Assembly (NCBI GenBank): GCA_009377735.1
Contig: WHTL01000213.1
Location: 1-6,868 of the forward strand
Length of the DNA stretch: 6,868 nt
DNA from: Acidimicrobiia bacterium
GTDB taxonomy: Bacteria; Actinomycetota; Acidimicrobiia; Spongiisociales; ZC4RG35
Direction of reading: 5' to 3'
Of the stretch, positions 1-6,184 are shown piece by piece. Every line of letters begins with the position of its first letter. Positions within the stretch are counted from its first letter, which is position 1. The translations under genes were made by a program, and so were the position numbers. A model generated the notes under the pieces. That model ran no database searches. It saw nothing but the letters and a program-made list of their open reading frames with translations, and had not been told where the DNA came from.

Positions 1-498
1 GGCTTGAGGAGTCTCAACCCCTCGTCCGGTTTGGAGGCTATCCGGGGGAGCATCTAACAAATGTCGTCCGTGCCGACTCCCCTGCGCTATCAAGCCTGGG
101 CCGAGCATCGCGAGAACAATCCCAATTGCGATGATCATCGAGAGGTGCTCGTCTAGAAATATGACGGCGATGATCACGGAGTAGAAGCCGCTGAGCGCTT
201 GGAGAGGCATGGTTCGATTGGCTCCAATCGCCCCGACGGCGCGAAAGGTACAATAGCGACCTGCGACGAAATGTACGACACCTGCGACGGCGAGCAAGCC
301 GCCGCCGAACCACGTCAGATCGCCAAGGCGAAACAACTGTCCCGACAGAAGAGCGGCCAACCCGAACAGAGGAATACCGAGCAGTACCGTGATATATAGT
401 CCTTGGCCAGCTGACATCCCCAATAGACCCCGGCGCACCACAACGTTGTTGGCACCGAAACTCGCGGCCGAGAGCAGGGTGAATAGGATGCCTTCCAA
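1..498 (-). CDS. EamA/DMT-family permease, N-terminal half (cut by left window edge)
   Basis: Predicted inner-membrane transporter of the drug/metabolite (EamA) superfamily; the substrate cannot be read from sequence. The minus frame stays open from 498 to the window edge, about 166 codons. It opens with LEGILFTLLSAASFGANNVV, the typical first helix of an EamA repeat. A hydrophobic series follows: ITVLLGIPLFGLAALLSG, then LLAVAGVVHFVAGRY, then the conserved AIGANRTMPLQALSGFYSV stretch and IIAVIFLDEHLSMIIAIGIV. That makes about five membrane segments, one EamA domain. The second repeat should lie outside the window, after a hydrophilic linker. The TTG at 498-496 is chosen as start because it places the first helix at residues 2-20, as usual in the family, and an in-frame stop lies a little upstream (TGA near 547). 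The AGGA before it is close (about 3 nt), so initiation looks weak. No frameshift is seen, unlike most neighbours. Family membership is confident; function is inferred only from family. Confidence 0.85.
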   Translation of the reverse strand, partial: MEGILFTLLSAASFGANNVVVRRGLLGMSAGQGLYITVLLGIPLFGLAALLSGQLFRLGDLTWFGGGLLAVAGVVHFVAGRYCTFRAVGAIGANRTMPLQALSGFYSVIIAVIFLDEHLSMIIAIGIVLAMLGPGLIAQGSRHGRHLLDAPPDSLQTGRGVETPQA

Positions 499-504
499 TT
501 TCCT

Positions 505-1172
505 AAGCTCGCGTTCTCTGCGGATCTCGGCAGCCGGTCTTGCGGCTCAGCATCGGCCGTGAGCATTCATGCAGCCAGATCGTCGATCGGTGATCGTCCG
601 CCATGAACGACAGGGCAATTTGGCATCGGAGGTGCCAACAAACCTCAGTTAAGTCAATCAACCTGATCCCACCCACTCTCCTGTCTTGATCGCGGATGCT
701 TGGACGATCGCGCAGCTTGGGCGTGATCTCCTCGCTGCCTTCGGACTTCTTGGGCGCTGTACTTCTGGCCAACGTTCGCGTAAATCAACAACCCTAGTGT
801 AAAGTACCGCACTTAACTTTGATAGTCGAGATTTCATTCTGCCCCTTTGCTGCTGGTGGCATCGCCGTCGTAGTCAAACAGCCAGCTGAAATCGGGTATG
901 GAGCACTGGTACTGGCAGCTCATGAGTGCCTCAAAGCGACGTGGAGTTCTTCATTGCTATGGGTCGGGGACCATCACCGCCACCCCCCTCCAGTCGAGAC
1001 TCCGAGAACTAGATCTCCCTCCGGTGGTGAATCAGACCTCAGATGACCCACGATCTTACCTCACTGTTTCGGTCGACACGGTTAAGGGCACCCCGAGACC
1101 TGGATCGACCCGGTCGCGTCTATCCAATGCGATATGACGATGGAAGTAACCCCCGAAACCAGCGTGTAATCC
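505..1172. other. Gene-poor stretch, no recognisable product
   Basis: I see no recognisable gene here. On the minus strand a TTG-started frame from 772 to 503 (89 codons) ends just before the EamA start. Its first part is charged (APKKSEGSEEITPKLRDRPS), but I match it to no family. On the plus strand, frames at 819-1046 and 898-1137 overlap in different phases and neither matches anything I know. The stretch may be eroded coding sequence left of the transposase block. No clear promoter, terminator or tRNA was found. Confidence 0.5.
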
Positions 1173-1287
1173 GGCTCCCCGCGATGGAGTGTGGGTGTTG
1201 TGAAGTCCGGAGTCTGATTCGGCAATCCCACGATGTGGGCAAGGGCCCCGCCATTCTGCGGAATGTTGTCTGCAGAAGGAGAAGCCC

Positions 1288-2262
1288 TTGTCCGTTATTC
1301 AAGGTAGTCGCGGTGCGACCGCTCTGGTTGGCATGTCGGGGTTCGTGGTCGGCGCTGAACAGATCGTGGACGGCGAGTTGTGGTTGTTCGTGGAGACGAC
1401 TTCCGACTTCGCTGGTTGTTGGGGGTGTGGAGCCCGGGCGGTGGGTCATGGCCGCACCACCACCAAGGTGCCGGATCTGCCGATTTCGGGTCGCCCCACC
1501 GTGTTGTGCTGGTCGAAGCGCCGTTGGGAGTGTCCCGTAGAGGACTGCGAGGTGAAGACCTGGTCGGAGGAAAGCTGTGAGATCCGGAGTCGGGCGGTGC
1601 TGTCGGAACGAGCCCGGAAGAGACTGGCCGCCATGGTCAACCAGGAAGGGTTCTCGGTGGCTGCGGCGGCGGTGGAGTTCGGGGTGGGGTGGCACACCGC
1701 CAACCAGGCAGTGGCCGATCACACGGACCCCCACGTCGACGACCCCGCCCGTCTGGAGGGTGTGGAGGCGATTGGGGTGGATGAGAAACGGTTCCTCAAC
1801 GCCACCCCCACTTCCCGGACTCGGTTCACCACTCAGATCGTCGACTTGGACCGTCATGTCATCCTCGATGTTGTCGAGGGACGCTTTCGGGATGTGCTGG
1901 GACGCTGGCTCAGAGAACGCGGCAGCGACTGGTGCGGAGGGGATACGCCTGGCGACATTGGACCCGTCCGCCGGATACCGGAGGGCCCTCGAAGACCACC
2001 TTCCCAGAGCCACTCTGGTAGTCGATCATCTTCACGCCATCAGACTGGCTAACAGGGCGATCGACGAGGTCCGTCGAAGGGTGCAGAACGAGACGCTGGT
2101 CCATCGAGGAAGGAAGCCAGATCCGCTGTATCGGGCTCGACGGGTGCTTCTCACCGGCTACGAGCGGCTCACCGAAGAACCGTTCCAAGGATGGCGTCTG
2201 TTTGGCGGTCGATGACCCCGACGGGGATGTCGGGGCCAGCTTTATCGCCAAGGAGCTGTTAC
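1288..2262 (+). pseudogene. ISL3-family transposase, frameshifted and lacking its C-terminus
   Basis: Remnant of a DDE transposase of the ISL3 family. The TTG start at 1288 has AGGAG at 1277-1281, 6 nt upstream; an internal ATG at 1333 is an alternative. Near the N-terminus is the ISL3 zinc-binding pattern: CWGCGARAVGHGR, then CWSKRRWECPVEDCEVKTW. Next come a helix-turn-helix-like stretch (EGFSVAAAAVEFGVGWHTAN) and the catalytic core start with GVDEKRF (first Asp). Similarity leaves frame 1 near 1935 and continues in frame 2 as IRLATLDPSAGYRRAL and LVVDHLHAIRLANRAIDEV (second Asp), then RRVQNETLVHRGRKPDPLYR. Near 2190-2200 it moves to frame 3: LAVDDPDGDVGASFIAKELL. The family's last section, with the catalytic Glu, is missing because IS256 sequence begins there. 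Intact relatives are roughly 400-430 residues. Two frameshifts and the lost C-terminus make it non-functional as read. Confidence 0.88.
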
Positions 2263-2675
2263 GGGGCCACCGTCCGCACCATCTTCGCCCAACCCGACGC
2301 CGATGGGACCAGAGAACAGCTGCGTCAGGTCGTGGCGATGCTCGAAGGCAGATATCCCAAGGCAGCCGAGCTCCTCGCCAACGCCGAGGGCGATGTCACC
2401 GCCTACGCCGACTTCCCCAGAGCCCACTGGAAGAAGATCGCATCCACCAACCCCCTGGAACGAGTCAACAAAGAAATCAAGAGACGCTCCAACGTGGTCG
2501 GGACTTCCCCGACGACGCCTCCGTCCTCCGCCTCGTTTGGGCCGTCCTCGCCGAAGCCCACGACGACTGGCAGACCACCGACCGCCGCTACCTATACGAA
2601 GGATCCATGAAACTCATCGGACAGCAACCCAAGGAGGAGCCCACCACAGAAACACCAAGCCTCCCCGCCGCCTAA
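2263..2675 (+). pseudogene. IS256-family transposase, C-terminal fragment with a frameshift
   Basis: This is the C-terminal third of an IS256-type (mutator-like) transposase. Frame 1 reads ATVRTIFAQPDADGTREQLR, then GRYPKAAELLANAEGDVTAY, FPRAHWKKIASTNPLERVNK and EIKRRSNVVG. The NPLERVNKEIKRR block is a hallmark of the family and probably contains its catalytic Glu. At about 2500 the frame slips by one base and similarity continues in frame 3 as DFPDDASVLRLVWAVLAEAH and DDWQTTDRRYLYEGSM, ending at the TAA at 2673-2675 after a short Pro/Thr-rich tail. The N-terminal two thirds, including both catalytic Asp residues, are absent; upstream is ISL3 sequence in another frame. The expected family wording at the slip is VVGIFP, whereas the sequence gives GTCGGGACTTCCCC, consistent with a single lost base. 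The fragment is dead as a transposase. Confidence 0.88.
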
Positions 2676-2783
2676 CATGGCCGGGAGCCGCCGAGAGTCA
2701 CACTCCTATTTTCCACCACTCGGCGGGACGCCGCCCACGCGGCTGTTGGCGGTCGAATTAAAGTCAGGGTCAGCCTGATAGCG

Positions 2784-2789
2784 AAGGAA
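2784..2789 (+). promoter_or_regulatory. Ribosome binding site of the SDR gene
   Basis: AAGGAA lies 8 nt before the ATG at 2798 and fixes that start. No strong -35/-10 pair is visible between the IS remnant and this site. Confidence 0.6.
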
Positions 2790-2797
2790 ATGTACCA

Positions 2798-3547
2798 ATG
2801 GGAAGACTAGACGGACGGGTAGCCTTGATCACAGGGGCGGGTCGTGGCATTGGAGCGACATTCGCCCTAGCGATGGCTGCGGAGGGAGCGGCTATCGCGG
2901 TCAACGATATATCAGGCGCGGAGGACACTGTCGCAGAGATAGTCGAAAGCGGCGGTCACGGTCTAGCTGTACCGGCCGACGTGACCGAGTCTGAACAAGT
3001 GCTGGCCGCAGTCGAGCGGACCGTTGCCGACTTCGGTCACCTCGATGTTCTTATCAACAATGCCGCAATGTTCGCTGAGATCCCTGAACGTCACCTCCTT
3101 GACATTCCGTCCAGGGAATGGGACGAGGTAATGGCTGTCAATACCAGAGGTGTGTTCGAGTGCGTCCGAGCGGTTGTGCCTGAGATGCGCCGAGTCGGCT
3201 ATGGGAAAGTCATAAACGTCTGTTCGGGCACTGTCTTCAAGGGATCTCCCGGTAAGTGCCACTACGTCGCTTCGAAGGGTGCCGTTCTGGCTATGACCCG
3301 GGTCATGGCCAGAGAACTTGGACCGGACATGATCTGTGTGAATGCAATCGCTCCGGGTCTCACCCTGTCGGAGGCGGTCGCAAACAAGGATGCCTTCATC
3401 AACTCTCCTGTAGTGCAAACACGAGCGTTCAAGCGACATGGACTTCCGGAGGACCTCGTAGGAGCCGTCCTCTTCCTTACCTCACACGACAGCGACTTCA
3501 TGACGGGACAGTGCATAGTTGTCGATGGTGGTTCGGCACTCCATTGA
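2798..3547 (+). CDS. Short-chain dehydrogenase/reductase (classical SDR), NAD(P)-dependent
   Basis: Intact 249-residue cytosolic oxidoreductase of the classical SDR family, at the usual length of about 250. Such enzymes interconvert alcohols and ketones with NAD(H) or NADP(H); the substrate cannot be told from sequence. The nucleotide-binding motif TGAGRGIG is at residues 12-19. An Asp at 37 (VND), at the end of the second strand, favours NAD(H) over NADP(H) by family rule. NNAA is at 87-90. The catalytic tetrad is Asn115 (AVNTRGVF), Ser143 (VCSGTVF), Tyr156 and Lys160 (YVASKG). The C-terminus has FLTSHDSDFMTGQCIVVDGG, as expected. The ATG at 2798 is preceded by a good AAGGAA. It stands alone: IS remnants lie upstream and a gene-poor stretch downstream, so no operon can be inferred. 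It is the only complete undamaged enzyme gene in the window and may still be under selection. Confidence 0.93.
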   Translation: MGRLDGRVALITGAGRGIGATFALAMAAEGAAIAVNDISGAEDTVAEIVESGGHGLAVPADVTESEQVLAAVERTVADFGHLDVLINNAAMFAEIPERHLLDIPSREWDEVMAVNTRGVFECVRAVVPEMRRVGYGKVINVCSGTVFKGSPGKCHYVASKGAVLAMTRVMARELGPDMICVNAIAPGLTLSEAVANKDAFINSPVVQTRAFKRHGLPEDLVGAVLFLTSHDSDFMTGQCIVVDGGSALH

Positions 3548-3589
3548 GAGGACCTGAACCCCGTTCCACCACCATCTCGGATATGCCAC

Positions 3590-3612
3590 GGGGCCGGCAT
3601 TCAGCGGGCCCC
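3590..3612 (+). terminator. Possible weak terminator hairpin after the SDR gene
   Basis: GGGGCC at 3590-3595 pairs with GGCCCC at 3607-3612 across an 11-nt loop, 42 nt after the SDR stop codon. No T-run follows, so this is at best a weak or non-canonical terminator and could be chance in GC-rich DNA. Confidence 0.25.
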
Positions 3613-3784
3613 CCAAAGGCCATCTACAACTTCGAAGCTGCTTTGTCAGGATAGGTGTCCCCATCGGCTGCTGGGGCGAAAGGGGGTGCGGGACCCTTCA
3701 CTCTGAGGGGTCACTCTTGCGGGTCCAACTATGGACTCGAAGGTGACCAGGCAGCAACCAAGTTCGACCCAATTCAGCATGTAG

Positions 3785-4044
3785 TCAGTTCTCGTGTTTC
3801 GGCCCGAGACGACCGAAGTAGATGTGCAACTCATCCCCGGTTCACCGTCAGCCACCCGTACCGTCGACGGCTGGGCCGACCGGCAACCCTAGCTCCTCGA
3901 GGGCAAAACGATGCGTCGGCGGCAGAGCTCATGGAACTCGTGGATCATAGCCTGGTTCTTCGCCGGGGACGCGAGGAGCACTGGGGCCCCGGAGCGATCG
4001 ACCTATCCCAGCTCGACGAAATGTATTTCGGTGTAGACGCGTGA
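3785..4044 (+). pseudogene. Unrecognised 3' gene fragment, probably frameshifted
   Basis: I do not recognise the product. Two adjoining plus-strand stretches look like real protein but are in different frames. The first, open from 3785 to a TAG at 3890-3892, contains TTEVDVQLIPGSPSATRTV. The second, from about 3919 to the TGA at 4042-4044, contains AAELMELVDHSLVLRRGREE and HWGPGAIDLSQLDEMYFG, with GC-rich third positions. A single frameshift near 3890-3915 would join them into one C-terminal fragment of about 85 residues. The rest of 3613-3785 shows nothing similar, so the 5' part seems lost. The ATG-started frame from 3655 that includes the second part is unlikely to be the true gene start. 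Coding character is inferred from composition and residue pattern only. Confidence 0.35.
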
Positions 4045-4138
4045 CCGAGGCGCCTGACGACACCATCGTCAGCTCCTAAGAACACCCAATCCATCCCGAA
4101 CCAGGACACTGGTGAAGAATCCGTTACTACCTCTTGGG

Positions 4139-4582
4139 TCACCCCTCCACGCCCTCCCAAGACTCGATCACCTCAAAGCCACGGTCGCGGAAGGCATTGA
4201 GGCGTTCCTCACCGACGGCATTCTCCACCTCGACCACGCCGGGACCGACCGCACCAGCGGCGAGACGCTGACAGATGGTGGCGGCGTGCCATCCAGTGGC
4301 TGCCTGCGTCGCGGTGAATGGGAGGTCCTCGGGCGGCCAGGTGATCACATCAAGGGTCAGCTTCTTCTTCTCCCCCGATCTCACCCGTTCCCACTCCTCG
4401 ATTGATGACCACGTCTTCGTAGTCGTCGGAGGCTTGGATCTTGGGCCGATGAGTGTGTGGAACACATCACGGAGGATGACTTCCACCTGAATGACCTCCA
4501 CCGGGTCTTCACGGGAGAAGCCGGCGTCGCGGAATGCCGCCCACTGGGCAGCGTGACCCGGGTATCGCAGGGTCTTGTTGGA
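4139..4582 (-). pseudogene. Saccharopine dehydrogenase, C-terminal fragment
   Basis: C-terminal region of a saccharopine dehydrogenase-family protein (NAD(P)-linked, lysine/saccharopine metabolism in characterised members). The open minus frame begins with NKTLRYPGHAAQWAAFRDAG, matching the family's KTLRYPGH motif. It continues with DPVEVIQVEVILRDVFHTLI, a basic stretch, and LTLDVITWPPEDLPFTATQA, then GWHAATICQRLAAGAVGPGV and a tail ending WEGVEG before the TGA at 4139-4141. These are the late alpha/beta segments usual in the family. No frameshift is seen across about 147 codons. The N-terminal Rossmann domain, which binds the nucleotide, is entirely missing. Upstream sequence in the same direction belongs to an aminotransferase in another frame. 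An ATG at 4501 could start translation but would give only the end of the domain. Family assignment is fairly confident; the fragment should be inactive. Confidence 0.75.
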
Positions 4583-5423
4583 CCCTCCGCTTCGATCGTG
4601 TTAAGCACCGACGCCGCCGACGCCGATACCGGGTTGCCATGAAGGATCTGCATCGGGAAGGCCGCCTGATAGTCTAGGATCTCAGCCGCTCCCACCAGGG
4701 CCGAGATGGGAAGACCCCCACCCAGACCCTTCCCGACAACCACGTCGGGGATTATCCCTTCATGTTGGAAGCAATTCAGTAGACCCGATCTGCCCAAGCC
4801 CACCTTGACCTCGTCACAGACCATGAGGATGCCGTGGGATCGACAGAGCTCGTCGAGGTCATTGAGGAAACCCGGTGGTGGGACGATAAGACCGCCGTCG
4901 GATTGGATCGGCTCGAAGAAGAGGGCGGCCACATCTTGGGGTGAGACATCCTCCGAGGAGCGACGTTCCAGCAGGTCGATTACGGAACGACCGCTGGGGT
5001 CGCCGTCGTGGGGACGGTAGGGATCGGGATAGGGCAGGGAGACCGTGGACGTCCCGTGGCTGCGACTACTGCAAGAGAGGCAGTCTCGCTGGCATCGGAA
5101 CCGGAATGACCCGGGCCACACCCGTCTCTCGGTGGAACCCGGTGTGATCTGCAGTAGTTGTTCCCCCGAGTTCGACTGCTGGTTGGTTAACCGACGAGAG
5201 GATGCTGGCGCCCGCCTGGGAATCCAGCGCAGTCGCCACCGCTTCACGGATATCGGGATGGGAATGTCCCAGACTCGCTGCTCCCACGACGCCGAGAATT
5301 CGAGTAAAAGCCGTCCATCCTCCACGATAGATAGACGCCCTCGCCACCAGTGACCGCAAGTGGCGAGAACTGCAGCTTCTGCAGTCGGGCCATTGCAATT
5401 TCGTCACGCTTCAACAGATGCAT
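4583..5423 (-). pseudogene. Class III PLP-dependent aminotransferase, frameshifted with internal deletion and lost C-terminus
   Basis: Remnant of a class III aminotransferase (4-aminobutyrate / ornithine aminotransferase type). The start is ATG 5423-5421 with GAGGAAAGG 6 nt upstream. It reads MHLLKRDEIAMARLQKLQFS then GGEGVYL. Frame changes follow near 5325 (VEDGRLLLEFSASW), 5283 (GAASLGHSHPDIREAVATAL), 5162 (EQLLQITPGSTERRVW) and 5105 (HSGSDASETASLAVVAATGR). Near 5045 it jumps to SLPYPDPYRPHDGDP, skipping the family section that normally holds the SFxGxYHG motif, probably some 40-50 residues. The rest is in one frame: LFFEPIQSDGGLIVPPPGFL, VCDEVKVGLGRSG (Asp binding the PLP ring nitrogen) and VVVGKGLGGGLPISAL, whose Lys codon at 4731-4729 is the Schiff-base lysine. 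Similarity ends after ASVLNTIEAEG near 4583, where saccharopine dehydrogenase begins. Cofactor residues persist but the gene is broken in at least six ways. Confidence 0.88.
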
Positions 5424-5465
5424 CGACCACCTTTCCTCGCTCGTCGACGAACCACAGGACCTTTT

Positions 5466-5514
5466 CCGTAATACGGTGGGATTCAACGATGGACGCGTGC
5501 CTCCTGGATATCCA
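5466..5514. promoter_or_regulatory. Palindrome cluster upstream of the aminotransferase start
   Basis: Three inverted repeats lie within 50 bp: CCGTA-A-TACGG (5466-5476), the perfect TGGATATCCA (5505-5514), and a wider pair ACGGTGG (5473-5479) / CCACCGT (5512-5518). They sit 43-95 bp upstream of the aminotransferase ATG on the minus strand, where an operator would be expected. Each is short and could be chance. No convincing -35/-10 pair was found. Confidence 0.3.
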
Positions 5515-5541
5515 CCGTGAAGCGCCTCATATCCCTAAAGA

Positions 5542-5798
5542 GTGGAGGTCCTGGAGAAGGTGGCCACGTGCTTCTACAAGTACAGCGGAGCCCGCACCTT
5601 GGAGCACACCACCCACGAGAAACCGCGCACACAGCTGCCGAAGCTGGCAGGGCGATTCTGGGCGCTATTCGCCGTGATGAGGCATATTCAGACGTATCAA
5701 AGATGGAGGAGATCCACGCGGAGATTGTTGAACATTACCAATTGCTAGATGAGGCTGTAGAGAATGCACACAAGGAGAGAAGGCGTGGAGACGGATAG
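5542..5798 (+). pseudogene. Frameshifted fragment, possibly the C-terminal (FCD) end of a GntR-type regulator
   Basis: Two plus-strand frames look coding in turn. From 5542 one reads VEVLEKVATCFYKYSGARTL, EHTTHEKP. After a frame change at about 5610-5630 the other reads GRAILGAIRRDEAYSDVSKM, EEIHAEIVEHYQLLDEAVEN, ending at the TAG at 5796-5798. The second part is helical and charged. The AILGAIRRDEA piece recalls the HRAILDAIRxGDA segment in the FCD domain of FadR-type GntR regulators; this is a resemblance from memory and not decisive. No helix-turn-helix N-terminus lies upstream, so if it is a regulator only the ligand-binding end remains. Lying between catabolic genes and near palindromic sites would fit a local regulator, but that is inference. 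Confidence 0.3.
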
Positions 5799-6021
5799 TC
5801 CGAAGACTGTTTTCCCTAGTTGGCACCTCAGGAATCTGTCTCTCCTCGATTGTCGAAGCGAGCGACCGGAGCGAGAGCAGTTCTCGTGCATCGGCCCGTG
5901 AATCAGTGCGCCACCTATTCCTCGGACAAACTAGGGACGTACCCGCCATTAGGGTGCCGCCCACCGGACCCGTTGGCAAGATAGAGTCGTTGCGATTTGC
6001 CCTGTGGTTTGGCACCGGGGA
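5799..6021. other. Stretch without a recognisable gene
   Basis: No gene is recognised here. One plus-strand frame stays open from about 5752 to a TAG at 6022-6024 without a usable start codon. It includes SLVGTSGICLSSIVEASDRS and PPTGPVGKIESLRFALWFGT. It may be a further eroded piece or simply a GC-driven open frame. The antisense frame over 5665-6015 has an arginine- and serine-rich composition unlike a real protein. Confidence 0.4.
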
Positions 6022-6126
6022 CTAGCGGTCGTTTGTACCATTCTCGTCGTCTAAGGCAGGTACCAGGCCCTCGACCATCTGAGCCCACTGGTCAGCATCC
6101 ACACCAGGCGGCTTCAGGATACTCAT
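6022..6126 (-). CDS. Possible small protein of 34 residues, divergent from the M24 gene
   Basis: A short minus-strand frame starts at ATG 6126-6124 and ends at TAG 6024-6022. It reads MSILKPPGVDADQWAQMVEG and ends in the acidic tail DDENGTNDR. GGAAGG lies only 2 nt before the ATG, too close for an ideal ribosome binding site. The predicted peptide is acidic, with no membrane segment or known motif. It would share the palindrome-containing intergenic region with the M24 gene on the other strand. It could equally be the surviving N-terminus of a lost gene, or chance. Confidence 0.3.
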   Translation of the reverse strand: MSILKPPGVDADQWAQMVEGLVPALDDENGTNDR

Positions 6127-6142
6127 AACCTTCCGAGGTTAC

Positions 6143-6163
6143 TACAATCTACAATCGATTGTA
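6143..6163. promoter_or_regulatory. Probable operator: 14-bp perfect palindrome with an extra half-site
   Basis: TACAATCGATTGTA at 6150-6163 is a perfect palindrome. Directly before it, 6143-6149 repeats the half-site TACAATC, giving three 7-bp units in a row, two direct and one inverted. It is AT-rich in a GC-rich setting and lies 21 bp before the M24 ATG, and 16 bp from the divergent small ORF start. That is where a repressor would block both directions. TACAAT also resembles a -10 box, so promoter and operator may overlap. The binding protein is unknown. Confidence 0.5.
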
Positions 6164-6170
6164 TCCCGCC

Positions 6171-6176
6171 GGAAGG
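6171..6176 (+). promoter_or_regulatory. Ribosome binding site of the M24 gene
   Basis: GGAAGG lies 8 nt before the ATG at 6185 and supports that start. Confidence 0.6.
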
Positions 6177-6184
6177 TGTAACTC

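Larger units (their letters stand above)
1173..2738 (+). mobile_element. Degenerate composite insertion-sequence block (ISL3 remnant joined to IS256 remnant)
   Basis: This stretch holds pieces of two unrelated transposases read in the same direction with no gap. Seen directly: an ISL3-type protein from 1288 whose similarity stops near 2262, followed at once by an IS256-type C-terminus ending at 2675. The outer ends are inferred. A GGCTCCCC-led segment at about 1173-1197 could be an ISL3 left terminal repeat. The CCACCACTCGGCGGGACG segment at about 2713-2730 resembles the inner part of actinobacterial IS256 terminal repeats. I could not find matching partner repeats or target duplications, as expected if a deletion removed the inner ends of both elements. 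Neither element should be autonomously mobile. Confidence 0.65.

Noticed and set aside
503..772. 89-codon minus-strand frame ending just before the EamA start
   Set aside because: It has no family match and the second half is unlike protein. Proximity to EamA alone is not enough to call a gene.
803..818. Small AAGT...ACTT inverted repeat
   Set aside because: Four-base arms with no gene nearby to control; expected by chance.
819..1137. Overlapping plus-strand frames at 819-1046 and 898-1137
   Set aside because: They compete in different phases, match no known family and have no good ribosome binding site.
1120..2013. Long minus-strand open frame (297 codons) across the transposase
   Set aside because: It is antisense to clear ISL3 sequence. 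Its arginine-, proline- and histidine-rich composition is typical of a GC-driven shadow frame.
1288..2675. Programmed frameshifting to make a full transposase
   Set aside because: Some IS families use one programmed shift. Here there are several shifts at non-slippery sites plus a change of transposase family, which fits decay.
4381..5325. A single 314-residue protein on the minus strand
   Set aside because: Only its middle is real aminotransferase. Its start and end are out-of-frame readings of the aminotransferase N-terminus and of saccharopine dehydrogenase.
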